From: Ruminococcaceae bacterium R-25
Lineage (GTDB): Bacteria; Bacillota; Clostridia; Saccharofermentanales; Saccharofermentanaceae
Assembly (NCBI GenBank): GCA_003149065.1
Contig: QGFZ01000002.1
Coordinates: forward strand, 248,001-312,000
Direction: 5' to 3'
Length of the DNA: 64,000 bases
Positions 34,500-43,179 of the stretch are shown one piece after another (the stretch's first letter is position 1; each line of letters starts with the position of its first letter). The notes under the pieces are model-generated. The model was not told the DNA's origin, searched no databases, and saw nothing but the letters and a program-made list of their open reading frames with translations. The translations under genes and the position numbers were made by a program.

Positions 34500-36326
34500 A
34501 TGAGCAACATTAATAAACACCAGTGTCCGTCCTGCGGCGGCAGCCTGATAGTCGATAACGAAAAGCAGATGTACTGTTGTACTTCCTGCGGTTCGAGCTA
34601 CGATTACGACTATTTCAGAGAAGAAAAGCTTCATGAGATGGGTGAGACAAACCTGTCCAGAAATGAGTTTGGAGCCGCTGCCGATGCATATAAGCTTGTG
34701 CTGAATAAGGACCCTCACGATTTTCAGGCTCTCAGAGGATTGATGCTCGCAGCAGCTAATCTGAAGGATATGGACGGCCTTGTCCGTAAAGGTGATTCAA
34801 AAAGCTTTTCTTATAATCCAAAATTGGTCAGCGAAGTAATGGCCGGTGCTTCGGAGGAAGATAAAGGGTACTTCAAGGAACTGGGAAAGATCTATTCTGA
34901 CCTGAAAGAGCTCGCGAAGCTCTATTCAGAGATCAGATCTCTTAAAAGTGACAAAGACCGTATCGAAAATACTCTCAGTCTTGAAGAATATGATCACCGC
35001 AATTATGTAATTCCGACAGGGTATTTTGCATCAAAAGCACCACGGCCGACATTCATCGCATTATGGCTCCTCGATCTGTTTCTTTTCATTGTCCTGCTTT
35101 GCATAGTTGTGCCTCTGCTTGCAAGCGGTGCTGTAACTACAGCAGCAGTATTCGGCTTCTTTTTTGTCTTCTTTATAGGCTTGATCGCCTTTGTAAATAT
35201 GACGGAGATCTATCCGGAAGTTAAAGAAGCAAAAGGTCTGGGTGATGATGTAACGAATCTTCAGATTGAATTATCTGCGGCCACAGCGAAGTTAGGAAAA
35301 CTTAAATCCGATGCAGAAGAACTGTCTGTCGATATCAAGAATTCTATCAATGCTTTCGTGGAAAAAGACAGACAGATAATGTCAGCTCCCGTACAGGAAA
35401 AAGCAAAGGAACCGGTATCCGTAAGCAGCAAGATCAAAAAACATCAGTGTCCGTCCTGCGGCGGCAGCCTCAGAGTTGACAGCGATACGCAGATGTATCA
35501 CTGTACTTTCTGCGGTTCGTCTTATGATTATGAATACTTCAAGGAAGACAAGATACATGAGGCGGGTGAGACATATCTCTCCAGAGGAGAGTTTATGGCC
35601 ACAACTGATGCATATGAGTTCATGCTGAAAAAGGATCCTCACGATTTCCTCGCGCTCAGAGGTTTAATGCTCGCTGCAGCTCATATGACAAATATGAATG
35701 AGCTTGATCACGAGATCGAAAAAGAGGATTTCTCTTATGATCCCGAAATGGTCAATCAGGCAATTGAAAGTGCTTTGGAAGAAGACAAGGAATACTTTAA
35801 GGAACTTGCCAGAGTTTATTCGGAAAAGAAGCAACTGATCGAATATACTCAAGAGATTGAAGATCTGCGTAAGGAAAAGAGCAAGATAAATTCCGCAATC
35901 GCACATAACAATATAATGCGTGAAAACTATTATATAAGGGGTCAGGACGGCACCAAATTGCATCCTAAGCCTTCGTTTATTATCATGTGTTTCGTTACTG
36001 CCTTTTTCCTTATGGTGACTGTCATATGTGCTTTCGAACTTGCCAAAGCATATTCTGAGACTCCCGATCATGTCAGCGGATCACTCAGTACGCTTATTTT
36101 GTTTGGCGCAATAACTCTTGGCTTGGGCACATATAACTTCGTATCTTACTTCTATAAGGCCAAGAAAATGAAGAAGCTGGATGACGGAAACTCACAGCTC
36201 TATGTGGAATCCGGCAAGATGGATGAGAAGATAAGAGATCTCGAAAATAAATCTGCTGATCTTCTGAATGACCTTAAGAGGTCCATCCATGAATTCGTGA
36301 AGAAAGACAGACTTATAATGAAGTGA
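34500..36326 (+). CDS. zinc-ribbon membrane protein with an internal tandem duplication
   Basis: 608 residues made of two copies of one 308-residue unit. Each unit has a zinc ribbon (C9, C12, C27, C30; then C317, C320, C335, C338), YDYxYF, a TPR-like helical pair (DPHDFQALRGLMLAAAN / DPHDFLALRGLMLAAAH), a coiled coil, two membrane helices and a second coiled coil ending in KDRxIM. The DNA matches as well, most closely over the ribbon-coding stretch (34521 and 35445 onward), so the duplication is fairly recent or maintained. Orientation by context: ribbons and coiled coils cytoplasmic. It ends 8 bp from the convergent channel gene. No function is known. Confidence 0.75.
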   Translation: MSNINKHQCPSCGGSLIVDNEKQMYCCTSCGSSYDYDYFREEKLHEMGETNLSRNEFGAAADAYKLVLNKDPHDFQALRGLMLAAANLKDMDGLVRKGDSKSFSYNPKLVSEVMAGASEEDKGYFKELGKIYSDLKELAKLYSEIRSLKSDKDRIENTLSLEEYDHRNYVIPTGYFASKAPRPTFIALWLLDLFLFIVLLCIVVPLLASGAVTTAAVFGFFFVFFIGLIAFVNMTEIYPEVKEAKGLGDDVTNLQIELSAATAKLGKLKSDAEELSVDIKNSINAFVEKDRQIMSAPVQEKAKEPVSVSSKIKKHQCPSCGGSLRVDSDTQMYHCTFCGSSYDYEYFKEDKIHEAGETYLSRGEFMATTDAYEFMLKKDPHDFLALRGLMLAAAHMTNMNELDHEIEKEDFSYDPEMVNQAIESALEEDKEYFKELARVYSEKKQLIEYTQEIEDLRKEKSKINSAIAHNNIMRENYYIRGQDGTKLHPKPSFIIMCFVTAFFLMVTVICAFELAKAYSETPDHVSGSLSTLILFGAITLGLGTYNFVSYFYKAKKMKKLDDGNSQLYVESGKMDEKIRDLENKSADLLNDLKRSIHEFVKKDRLIMK

Positions 36327-36334
36327 CCTTGATA

Positions 36335-38449
36335 TCAGTGGTTGCTGAATACGATCAGCTTGTCCTTCTCGCCGACTTTGACGTTGATCTTTGACTGGTC
36401 GCCGCTGAACAGCTTGATCTCTCCGTCCTGGTTTACGATTCCTAAGACGATTGCGATATTCTGCTTTTCAGCCGGAAGCTCGGGATCGTAGGAAGCATCG
36501 AAAACACCTCTGATGAGCTTATCTGCAGTGCATTCGGCAGGCATTCCGGCGAAGAAATCCTTAGCCTTTTTGACGTAGATCTCTTTGCTCTCGTAGCCGT
36601 CGTTGCTGTCGCTGTCATACTTTAAGATATCCTGATAGAATTCGAAGATAGCGTCCTTTTCGCCTATCTGGGTGATCATCTTACTTATGAACCTGTTGCT
36701 TATTACGACGTTCTTAACGCTGTAGCTGCTGACGACGTCGTGGTGCTTAGGGTCGTTGATCTCGGCGATAACATCGATGCTGCCGACGTCAAATCCGGGA
36801 TTGGCTTCGACTTTGTCCCTGATGATGTCCTGGACATAAACGAGGTTGGCAAATGTTCCTGCGTCGACCTCTTCGTCAGGTACCAGGTCGTCTGAAAGGA
36901 TGAGGACGCTTACGTCTTCGTCGTTGAGCTCTAAGAATTCGTTGATCGAATCGCAGATCAGGTCTTTTTCGAAAAGCTCGGCCGCAACGGTCTTGATAAC
37001 GAAAGGATATTCCTTGTAGAAGTTCATCTTTTCGAGACTCTTCTCATCGTCAATGACAACGATGCTGAGAAGGAGCTCATCGGAATCTTTGTAGTCCCAT
37101 TCGGCGAGGAACGAAGCAAAGCCGTTCATGATCTCTTTGCACTTGCTGTTGTGGCCCAGCATGATGATCTTTTTCTTCTCAAGCCAGAAATCCTTATTGA
37201 GCCTGATAGGAATTCCGGAAAGCTTGTCTCCGTTGTTTCTTGCGGCATCCTGGTCGTTTAAAGCCATGAAATAGCTGTAATTCTTATTATTCTCGGACTG
37301 TACGGTGAGAGGGATGATGTGGCTGTTCTTGTCCAGCGTGTTCCTGATGTAGCTCATCTCATTGTTTTCCTTGCAGGGAGCTGTGTAGAATGTCGCGCCC
37401 TTGTTGGAGAGAAGCTCGTTATAGATGGAATTAAGTTCGGGCATCAGTGAGAACTGGGCCATCATCTCGCCAAGGATCTGGTTGACTCTGACGGGAACGA
37501 TATTGCACTTACCGTCGACCTGTTTGCTCCTGATGATCTTCTGGACCAGGTTCCATGTCCAGTCGTCAGTGACCTCAACGATTATCCTCTGGTTGTCTTT
37601 GGAATAAGATGCGGAAGTGATGTCTGATACCTGCATCAGGGTCTTGATAGTAAGAGAATTGCCCTTGTCGAACCTGTCGGCCTTCTCGCTTGCTGCGAAC
37701 TTGCAGAGAGAATTGTTTACTTCCTCGCCCAGGATGACTACCGAAGATGCGCGGTGCAGGGAGATGTCGGAAAGCTGCTTTGACGAGAACACATCGCCTT
37801 CTCTTACCACGATCGTGAGGTTGTTTTTAAACTTATGTTTACTGCAGTATATCTTGCGCGAAAAGAATGACATGTCCTTTGCATCTTCGAAGATCTTGTT
37901 GTTCTCGCGCTTTACGGTCTCATGAAGCCTTTCTTCTATCTGCTTCTCGATCTCGGCTTTGTTTGAACTCACGAGCACGACGACCTTGTTTATCGAATCG
38001 CTGTAAAGGAGGTCATTTACGATCTCCAATGCCCTCGAGTTCCAGTTGAGGATAACGAAGTGGTTGGAAATTAAGAGCTTGCGGTTGCCTGCATTGGAAT
38101 CTTCGATGAAGCTCGAGATGTAGTTTGTGATGTAACCTATGACCGCGCCGGTAAAAGAGATCATGCCGATGATGACGATCAGGAGGCACACAATAGCGAT
38201 AGCTGCATTCTGAGGTCCGATATCTGCTACGACATAAGAGATGCAGCCGGCATCAAGGATCATGCTGATCGTGTAAAAAGCAGACTCCAAAAAGCCCAGT
38301 TCTTCAGTTCCCGTAAGGGACATCTTGCTGATTACAAATGCTGAAAGGAACAGAAATGCGATATTGAATAACAGGATAGAGAGCAGGACTATCTGTCCGG
38401 GATTTTTTGCGAGCCTGATACTGAACCATTCACGGATCCTTCTAAACAT
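36335..38449 (-). CDS. CASTOR/POLLUX-like membrane protein with RCK-type domains (second copy)
   Basis: 704 residues, two N-terminal helices (about 19-42 and 80-110) enclosing a pore-loop-like FYTISMILDAGCISYVVADIG, then cytoplasmic nucleotide-binding folds (HFVILNWNSRALEIVNDLL and KKIIMLGHNSKCKEIMNGF). The order of segments matches the gene at 15.5 kb, but the sequences are far apart, so these are old paralogues. A C-terminal TrkA-C-like end (KINVKVGEKDKLIVFSNH) is present. The filter is not TVGYG. AGAGG precedes the ATG. It is divergent from an HD-domain gene. Confidence 0.78.
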   Translation of the reverse strand: MFRRIREWFSIRLAKNPGQIVLLSILLFNIAFLFLSAFVISKMSLTGTEELGFLESAFYTISMILDAGCISYVVADIGPQNAAIAIVCLLIVIIGMISFTGAVIGYITNYISSFIEDSNAGNRKLLISNHFVILNWNSRALEIVNDLLYSDSINKVVVLVSSNKAEIEKQIEERLHETVKRENNKIFEDAKDMSFFSRKIYCSKHKFKNNLTIVVREGDVFSSKQLSDISLHRASSVVILGEEVNNSLCKFAASEKADRFDKGNSLTIKTLMQVSDITSASYSKDNQRIIVEVTDDWTWNLVQKIIRSKQVDGKCNIVPVRVNQILGEMMAQFSLMPELNSIYNELLSNKGATFYTAPCKENNEMSYIRNTLDKNSHIIPLTVQSENNKNYSYFMALNDQDAARNNGDKLSGIPIRLNKDFWLEKKKIIMLGHNSKCKEIMNGFASFLAEWDYKDSDELLLSIVVIDDEKSLEKMNFYKEYPFVIKTVAAELFEKDLICDSINEFLELNDEDVSVLILSDDLVPDEEVDAGTFANLVYVQDIIRDKVEANPGFDVGSIDVIAEINDPKHHDVVSSYSVKNVVISNRFISKMITQIGEKDAIFEFYQDILKYDSDSNDGYESKEIYVKKAKDFFAGMPAECTADKLIRGVFDASYDPELPAEKQNIAIVLGIVNQDGEIKLFSGDQSKINVKVGEKDKLIVFSNH

Positions 38450-38477
38450 CTTTGTTACCTCTTGAGACGGGGATTGT

Positions 38478-38501
38478 TATACTTATATTGCATTTTATAT
38501 T
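38478..38501 (+). promoter_or_regulatory. candidate -10 boxes before the HD-domain gene
   Basis: TGTTATACT (-10 TATACT at 38478-38483) and TATATT (38496-38501) both precede the HD-domain gene in the short divergent region. Confidence 0.35.
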
Positions 38502-38531
38502 TAGAACGGGCCTGACGCAATGAGGATAGCG

Positions 38532-39110
38532 ATGAATAACGACGAACTGATCAGTGAAGCGGTTGAATATATTAAAGAACTCCAGGGAAAGAATTCCGGC
38601 GGCCACGATGCCGCTCATTCGATCCGCGTTTATAAGAATGCGCTCGTGATCCTGGACAAAGAACCGGCCTGTGACAGGACAGTCGTTTTGCTGGCCGCAA
38701 TCCTTCACGATGCCGACGATCATAAGCTTTGTAACAATGTTAATAACGAAAATACGAGAGCTTTTCTGGCCCGGAAAGGCATTTCTGACGATCTCACGGA
38801 AGAGATCGTGAGGACTATCAATTCCGTGTCGTTTTCGAAGAACCGCGGAAAGAGACCTGAGACTTTGGAGGGGAAGATCGTCCAGGATGCTGACCGTCTG
38901 GATGCCATGGGAGCCATCGGGATCGCGAGGACCTTCGCGTACGGCGGTGAGCACGGCAGGAGCATCGAAGAGTCAGTTCAGCACTTCTACGACAAGCTCT
39001 TACTGCTAAAAGATGAGCTCAATACTGAGACTGCCAAGGAGATCGCGGCAAAGCGCCATGCCTTTTTGGAAGCCTACCTTGCCGAACTTAATGAGGAAAT
39101 TCAGTTATAA
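38532..39110 (+). CDS. HD-domain phosphohydrolase
   Basis: 192 residues with the HD signature: GHDAAHSIRVYKNA, the metal-binding ILHDADDHK, and QDADRLDAMGAIGIAR containing the conserved Asp. This is the YedJ/YpgQ-like branch that hydrolyses nucleotides or other phosphoesters in the cytoplasm with a divalent metal. GAGG is six bases before this ATG; an ATG four codons upstream has no ribosome site. The MATE gene follows after 29 bp, with a -10 box overlapping this stop codon. Confidence 0.88.
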   Translation: MNNDELISEAVEYIKELQGKNSGGHDAAHSIRVYKNALVILDKEPACDRTVVLLAAILHDADDHKLCNNVNNENTRAFLARKGISDDLTEEIVRTINSVSFSKNRGKRPETLEGKIVQDADRLDAMGAIGIARTFAYGGEHGRSIEESVQHFYDKLLLLKDELNTETAKEIAAKRHAFLEAYLAELNEEIQL

Positions 39111-39111
39111 T
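39106..39111 (+). promoter_or_regulatory. -10 box inside a palindrome before the second MATE gene
   Basis: TATAAT is flanked by TCAGT and ACTGA (39101-39116), so the -10 box is the centre of a 16-bp inverted repeat and overlaps the HD gene stop. Confidence 0.4.
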
Positions 39112-39139
39112 ACTGAAACGAGAGGTACGAAGGATAGAG

Positions 39140-40492
39140 ATGGTTTCTTACGGGAAATACAAATCACAATATGAGATGATGACGCAAAAGCCCGTTCCGG
39201 CGCTTATTGTCCAGCTCGGCCTGCCGACGATGGTCAGCATGTTCGTCACGAGCATCTACAATATGGCGGACTCCTACTTTGTAGGGCAGATCAACACGTC
39301 TGCGAGCGGCGCTACGGGTGTCGTTTTAGGTCTTATGGCAATCCTGCAGGCGGTGGGATTCATGTTCGGCCACGGCTCAGGCAGCATTATCAGCAGAAAG
39401 TTAGGCCAGAAGGACATTGAAAGCGCCAGGAAGATCGCGGCAACAGGCTTTTATGCGGCATTGATCGCCGGCTTCTTCTTCCTCATATTCGGAGGTCTTT
39501 TGGTAACGCCTCTGATGCGCCTTTTGGGCAGCACGGACACGATCCTTCCTTATGCCAGAACCTACGCCATATGCATTCTCTGCGCCGCTCCCGCGCTAGT
39601 GTCGAGCTGCGTCATGAACAATATCCTGAGGTATGAGGGCCGCGCGTTCTTTGCCATGATCGGCCTTACTTCAGGCGGCGTCCTCAATATCTTCCTCGAC
39701 ATGCTCTTCATGCAGAAAATGAATATGGGAATCCTGGGAGCAGGCCTTGCAACAGCTATTTCCCAGTATGTTTCATGGGCTTTGCTCCTGACGATGTTCA
39801 TTCTCAAAAAGACCCAGACATCGCTGTCGCCCAAGTATATCAATTTCAACATTTCCACATTGGGAGACATAATAACGACGGGCCTTCCGAGCCTTGCAAG
39901 ACAGGGCCTTGCCAGCATCTCGACGATGCTTTTGAACAACGCTGCCGGCGTTTACGGAGATGCAGCGATCGCGGCAATGAGCATAGCAAACAGGATCAGC
40001 ATGTTTATCTTCAGTGCTGTTCTTGGCATCGGACAGGGCTTCCAGCCTATTGCCGGCTTTAACTTTGGCGCGAAAAAGTATACCCGTGTCCGTCAGGGCT
40101 TCTTTTTCACCCTGACATTCGGAACGCTCCTTTTAGGTATTGCATCCTTTATCGTTTTCTTAAGCGCAGGAAACTGCATCCAGTTCTTCAGAGACGATCC
40201 GGAAGTAATCAGGATAGGCATTCCCGCGCTTCATGCTCAGTGCATCGCCCTCTTTTTCGTGCCCTTCCAGGTATGCAACAACATGATGTTCCAGAGTATC
40301 GGCTACAAGTTCAACGCGACGTTCTTATCGTCACTTCGAAACGGACTTTGTTTTATCCCGATCCTTTTGGTCTTCAGCTTTGTCTTTAAACTTGCGGGAA
40401 TTCAGACCGCACAGGCTGTTTCAGATGTCATGACAAGCCTTATCTGCATACCGTTTACTATCAAGTTTTTCGCAAAACTCCCGAAAGAATAA
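39140..40492 (+). CDS. MATE-family exporter
   Basis: 450 residues, twelve hydrophobic helices. PVPALIVQLGLPTMVSM, NMADSYFVGQINTSASGA and FGHGSGSIISRKLGQKD at the front, and ANRISMFIFSAVLGIGQGFQP at the start of the second half, are family marks. Exchange of a cationic compound for H+ or Na+ across the cytoplasmic membrane is expected. It differs clearly from the MATE proteins at 5.6 kb and 43.2 kb. A small membrane protein gene follows 12 bp later on the same strand. Confidence 0.92.
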   Translation: MVSYGKYKSQYEMMTQKPVPALIVQLGLPTMVSMFVTSIYNMADSYFVGQINTSASGATGVVLGLMAILQAVGFMFGHGSGSIISRKLGQKDIESARKIAATGFYAALIAGFFFLIFGGLLVTPLMRLLGSTDTILPYARTYAICILCAAPALVSSCVMNNILRYEGRAFFAMIGLTSGGVLNIFLDMLFMQKMNMGILGAGLATAISQYVSWALLLTMFILKKTQTSLSPKYINFNISTLGDIITTGLPSLARQGLASISTMLLNNAAGVYGDAAIAAMSIANRISMFIFSAVLGIGQGFQPIAGFNFGAKKYTRVRQGFFFTLTFGTLLLGIASFIVFLSAGNCIQFFRDDPEVIRIGIPALHAQCIALFFVPFQVCNNMMFQSIGYKFNATFLSSLRNGLCFIPILLVFSFVFKLAGIQTAQAVSDVMTSLICIPFTIKFFAKLPKE

Positions 40493-40504
40493 GAGGTCCA
40501 GGGT

Positions 40505-41221
40505 ATGGAAGAAGAAAATAAACCGAAGATCAGCAAATGGAAATTCAGAGTCATCTTGTTTGTCACGTTCTTCTTGAGATCGTTTTTCCCTTTGTTTCTG
40601 CTCAGTCTGGTCTGCCTTATCGTCGGCATCTTCATTAAGGAATTTCTTATTATCGGCACAGTGCTCCTGGCGGTTGACTTCATCGTATCCCTTTATTTCA
40701 CGATAAGAACTAGTATGCTGAAGGGAAGCCACGAGATGTTTAATAAGATCGTTCAGGCTGCCCGGGGCGAAGATCCTTATGGTGATCTGGATAAGATCAC
40801 CGGCGAATGGGAAAACGAAGACTACTACAGCGAAAAGGCCAATGATTTAAGGGGCGAAGCGGGTTCGCTCAAGACCGTCAGTGAGGTTTTCGAGCTCTAC
40901 AAAAAAGAGATCTGCAACCTGGCTTTTTCAGGCGAGAAATATACCGTGTATATCAAGAAAGAAAAGTATTTCTTCGACGATCAGATGCACTATGTCATTT
41001 CTTTCGACCGCATGAGGGAGGTCAATGACGATCTTGAGCAGCATCTTTATATGGATATTCTTTTTTCTCCCGACAGGTTCGAAAGAAAGATCGAGGAGAC
41101 ATTCGAAGGCTTGGGCGGCGGAGATACGGCCGGATTTTTCGATAAGGTCAGGGAATATCTCGAATCAAACGGCCTGATGGAGCTTGAGATCGAAGATATC
41201 AACGTCGGGGCATCGTACTAA
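40505..41221 (+). CDS. two-helix membrane protein, function unknown
   Basis: 238 residues. Two adjacent hydrophobic helices (about 15-45 and 47-68) are followed by a long charged cytoplasmic domain with alternating strands (YTVYIKKEKYFFDDQMHYVISF). AGAGG is eight bases before the ATG and the gene is close behind a MATE gene, so they may be co-transcribed. I recognise no family. Confidence 0.65.
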   Translation: MEEENKPKISKWKFRVILFVTFFLRSFFPLFLLSLVCLIVGIFIKEFLIIGTVLLAVDFIVSLYFTIRTSMLKGSHEMFNKIVQAARGEDPYGDLDKITGEWENEDYYSEKANDLRGEAGSLKTVSEVFELYKKEICNLAFSGEKYTVYIKKEKYFFDDQMHYVISFDRMREVNDDLEQHLYMDILFSPDRFERKIEETFEGLGGGDTAGFFDKVREYLESNGLMELEIEDINVGASY

Positions 41222-41281
41222 GTCCGGTATATTTCCACATTTGTTTACTGTTATTTGTTGTTCTCATCTTGTAAAATATTG

Positions 41282-41303
41282 TTGACGATTTCTTTGACGT
41301 CAA
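41282..41303 (+). promoter_or_regulatory. TTGACGTCAA palindrome upstream of the flavodiiron gene
   Basis: TTGACGTCAA (41294-41303) is a perfect 10-bp palindrome; a further half site TTGACG lies at 41282-41287. It is 21 bp ahead of the ATG, after a possible TAAAAT -10 (41272-41277). A repressor or redox-regulator site is an inference. Confidence 0.4.
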
Positions 41304-41324
41304 TAAACGCGAAGGAGAATAACT

Positions 41325-43115
41325 ATGCAGATTACAAATGACATCATTTACGTTGGCGTCAACGATCACAAGATCGATCTTTTCGAGGGCCAGTATATCG
41401 TGCCCAACGGTATGGCGTACAACTCATACGTTATCAAAGATGACAAGATCGCCGTCATGGATACTGTTGATAAGAATTTTACCCATGAGTGGCTCGACAA
41501 TCTCGAGAGAGCTTTGGACGGCAGAAAGCCGGACTATCTCGTAGTCCAGCACATGGAGCCCGACCATTCGGCTAACATTGTCAACTTTGTAAAATCCTAT
41601 CCTGATGCCAAGATCGTTTCTTCATCCAAGGCATTTGCCATGATGCAGAATTTCTTTGGCACGGCTTTTGAAGACAGGCAGATAGTAGTGGGCGAAGGAT
41701 CCACTCTCGAGCTCGGCAGACACACATTGAATTTTGTTGCTGCACCGATGGTCCACTGGCCTGAAGTCCTCATGACTTACGATTCAGCTGACAAAGTGCT
41801 TTTCTCAGCTGACGGATTCGGCAAGTTCGGTGCTCTCGATGTTGAAGAAGACTGGGCATGCGAAGCCAGAAGATACTACATCGGCATCGTCGGAAAGTAC
41901 GGCGCACAGGTTCAGTCGGTCCTGAAAAAAGCCGCAAATCTTGATATTCAGATAATCTGTCCTCTGCACGGACCTGTCCTTGCAGAGAACTTAGGTTATT
42001 ACATCGGCCTTTATCAGACATGGTCAACATACCAGCAGGAGACCGAAGGCATCGTGATCGCCTATACTTCCGTTTACGGCAACACAAAGTTTGCTGTAGA
42101 GAAACTCGCTGAGATGCTCAGAAATAAAGGCTGTCCCAAGGTCGTGGTAAATGACCTCGCACGCTGTGACATGGCAGAGGCCGTTGAGGATGCTTTCCGT
42201 TACGGCAAGATAATCCTTGCGACCACGACATATAATGCCGAGATCTTCCCATTCATGCGCGAGTTCATCCATCATTTGACCGAGCGTAATTTCGCAAACC
42301 ACAAGATTGGCTTGATCGAAAACGGCTCCTGGGCACCGATGGCTGCCAAGATCATGAAGGGCATGCTCGAAAACTGCAAGAACTGCACATTTGCCGAGAA
42401 TACGGTCCACATCAAGTCTGCCTTAAACGAAGAGAGCTCTGCGCAGCTCGAAGCACTGGCAGAAGAGTTCTGCGGCGAGTATCAGGCAAGAAAGTCTGAC
42501 ACGGCTGACAAGAACGATCTGAGGGCTTTGTTCAACATCGGTTACGGCCTTTACGTCGTTACCTCAAATGACGGCAAAAAAGACAACGGTCTCATCGTCA
42601 ATACCGTTACCCAGGTCACAAACACACCTAACAGGGTTGCCGTAACTATCAACAAGGAGAACTATTCGCATCACGTCATCGAGCAGACAGGCAAAATGAA
42701 TGTTAACTGCCTTTCCACCGATGCACCGTTCTCTGTTTTCCAGCGCTTCGGTTTCCATACCGGAAGAACTGTGGACAAGTTTGAGGGCATCGAAGAGATG
42801 AGGTCCGATAACGGCCTGAGGTTCCTCCCGCAGTATATCAACGCGTTCTTCTCGCTCAAGGTCGAAGATTATGTCGATCTCGGTACACACGGCATGTTTA
42901 TCTGCTCCATAGTTGAATCCCGCGTGATCACCAAGAAGGAGACCATGACATACACCTATTATCAGAATAACGTTAAGCCGAAGCCTGAGACAGAAGGCAA
43001 GAAGGGCTACGTCTGCAAGGTATGCGGCTATGTCTACGAAGGCGATGAACTGCCGGATGACTTCATCTGCCCGCTCTGCAAGCACGGCGCAGCTGATTTC
43101 GAACCGATCGAATAA
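41325..43115 (+). CDS. flavodiiron protein fused to flavin reductase and rubredoxin
   Basis: 596 residues in four modules. (1) MBL-type diiron domain with H76, E78, D80, H81, H144, D163 and H215, the complete ligand set. (2) Flavodoxin domain from about residue 243 (YTSVYGNTKFA). (3) Flavin-reductase-like split barrel, about 405-555. (4) A short rubredoxin with C564, C567, C582, C585. Flavodiiron proteins reduce O2 to water or NO to N2O in the cytoplasm; the fused modules could pass electrons from NAD(P)H through flavin and rubredoxin within one chain. This protects oxygen-sensitive metabolism. GGAG precedes the ATG. A bidirectional terminator follows. Confidence 0.95.
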   Translation: MQITNDIIYVGVNDHKIDLFEGQYIVPNGMAYNSYVIKDDKIAVMDTVDKNFTHEWLDNLERALDGRKPDYLVVQHMEPDHSANIVNFVKSYPDAKIVSSSKAFAMMQNFFGTAFEDRQIVVGEGSTLELGRHTLNFVAAPMVHWPEVLMTYDSADKVLFSADGFGKFGALDVEEDWACEARRYYIGIVGKYGAQVQSVLKKAANLDIQIICPLHGPVLAENLGYYIGLYQTWSTYQQETEGIVIAYTSVYGNTKFAVEKLAEMLRNKGCPKVVVNDLARCDMAEAVEDAFRYGKIILATTTYNAEIFPFMREFIHHLTERNFANHKIGLIENGSWAPMAAKIMKGMLENCKNCTFAENTVHIKSALNEESSAQLEALAEEFCGEYQARKSDTADKNDLRALFNIGYGLYVVTSNDGKKDNGLIVNTVTQVTNTPNRVAVTINKENYSHHVIEQTGKMNVNCLSTDAPFSVFQRFGFHTGRTVDKFEGIEEMRSDNGLRFLPQYINAFFSLKVEDYVDLGTHGMFICSIVESRVITKKETMTYTYYQNNVKPKPETEGKKGYVCKVCGYVYEGDELPDDFICPLCKHGAADFEPIE

Positions 43116-43130
43116 ACTGAATCATTTATA

Positions 43131-43167
43131 AAAAAACCTGCATGCGGACCGTATGCAGGTTTTTTTA
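43131..43167. terminator. bidirectional terminator between flavodiiron and MATE genes
   Basis: CCTGCAT pairs with ATGCAGG, preceded by six A residues and followed by eight T residues, so it works in both directions for the converging genes. Confidence 0.9.
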
Positions 43168-43179
43168 TGCTTGAAATCC

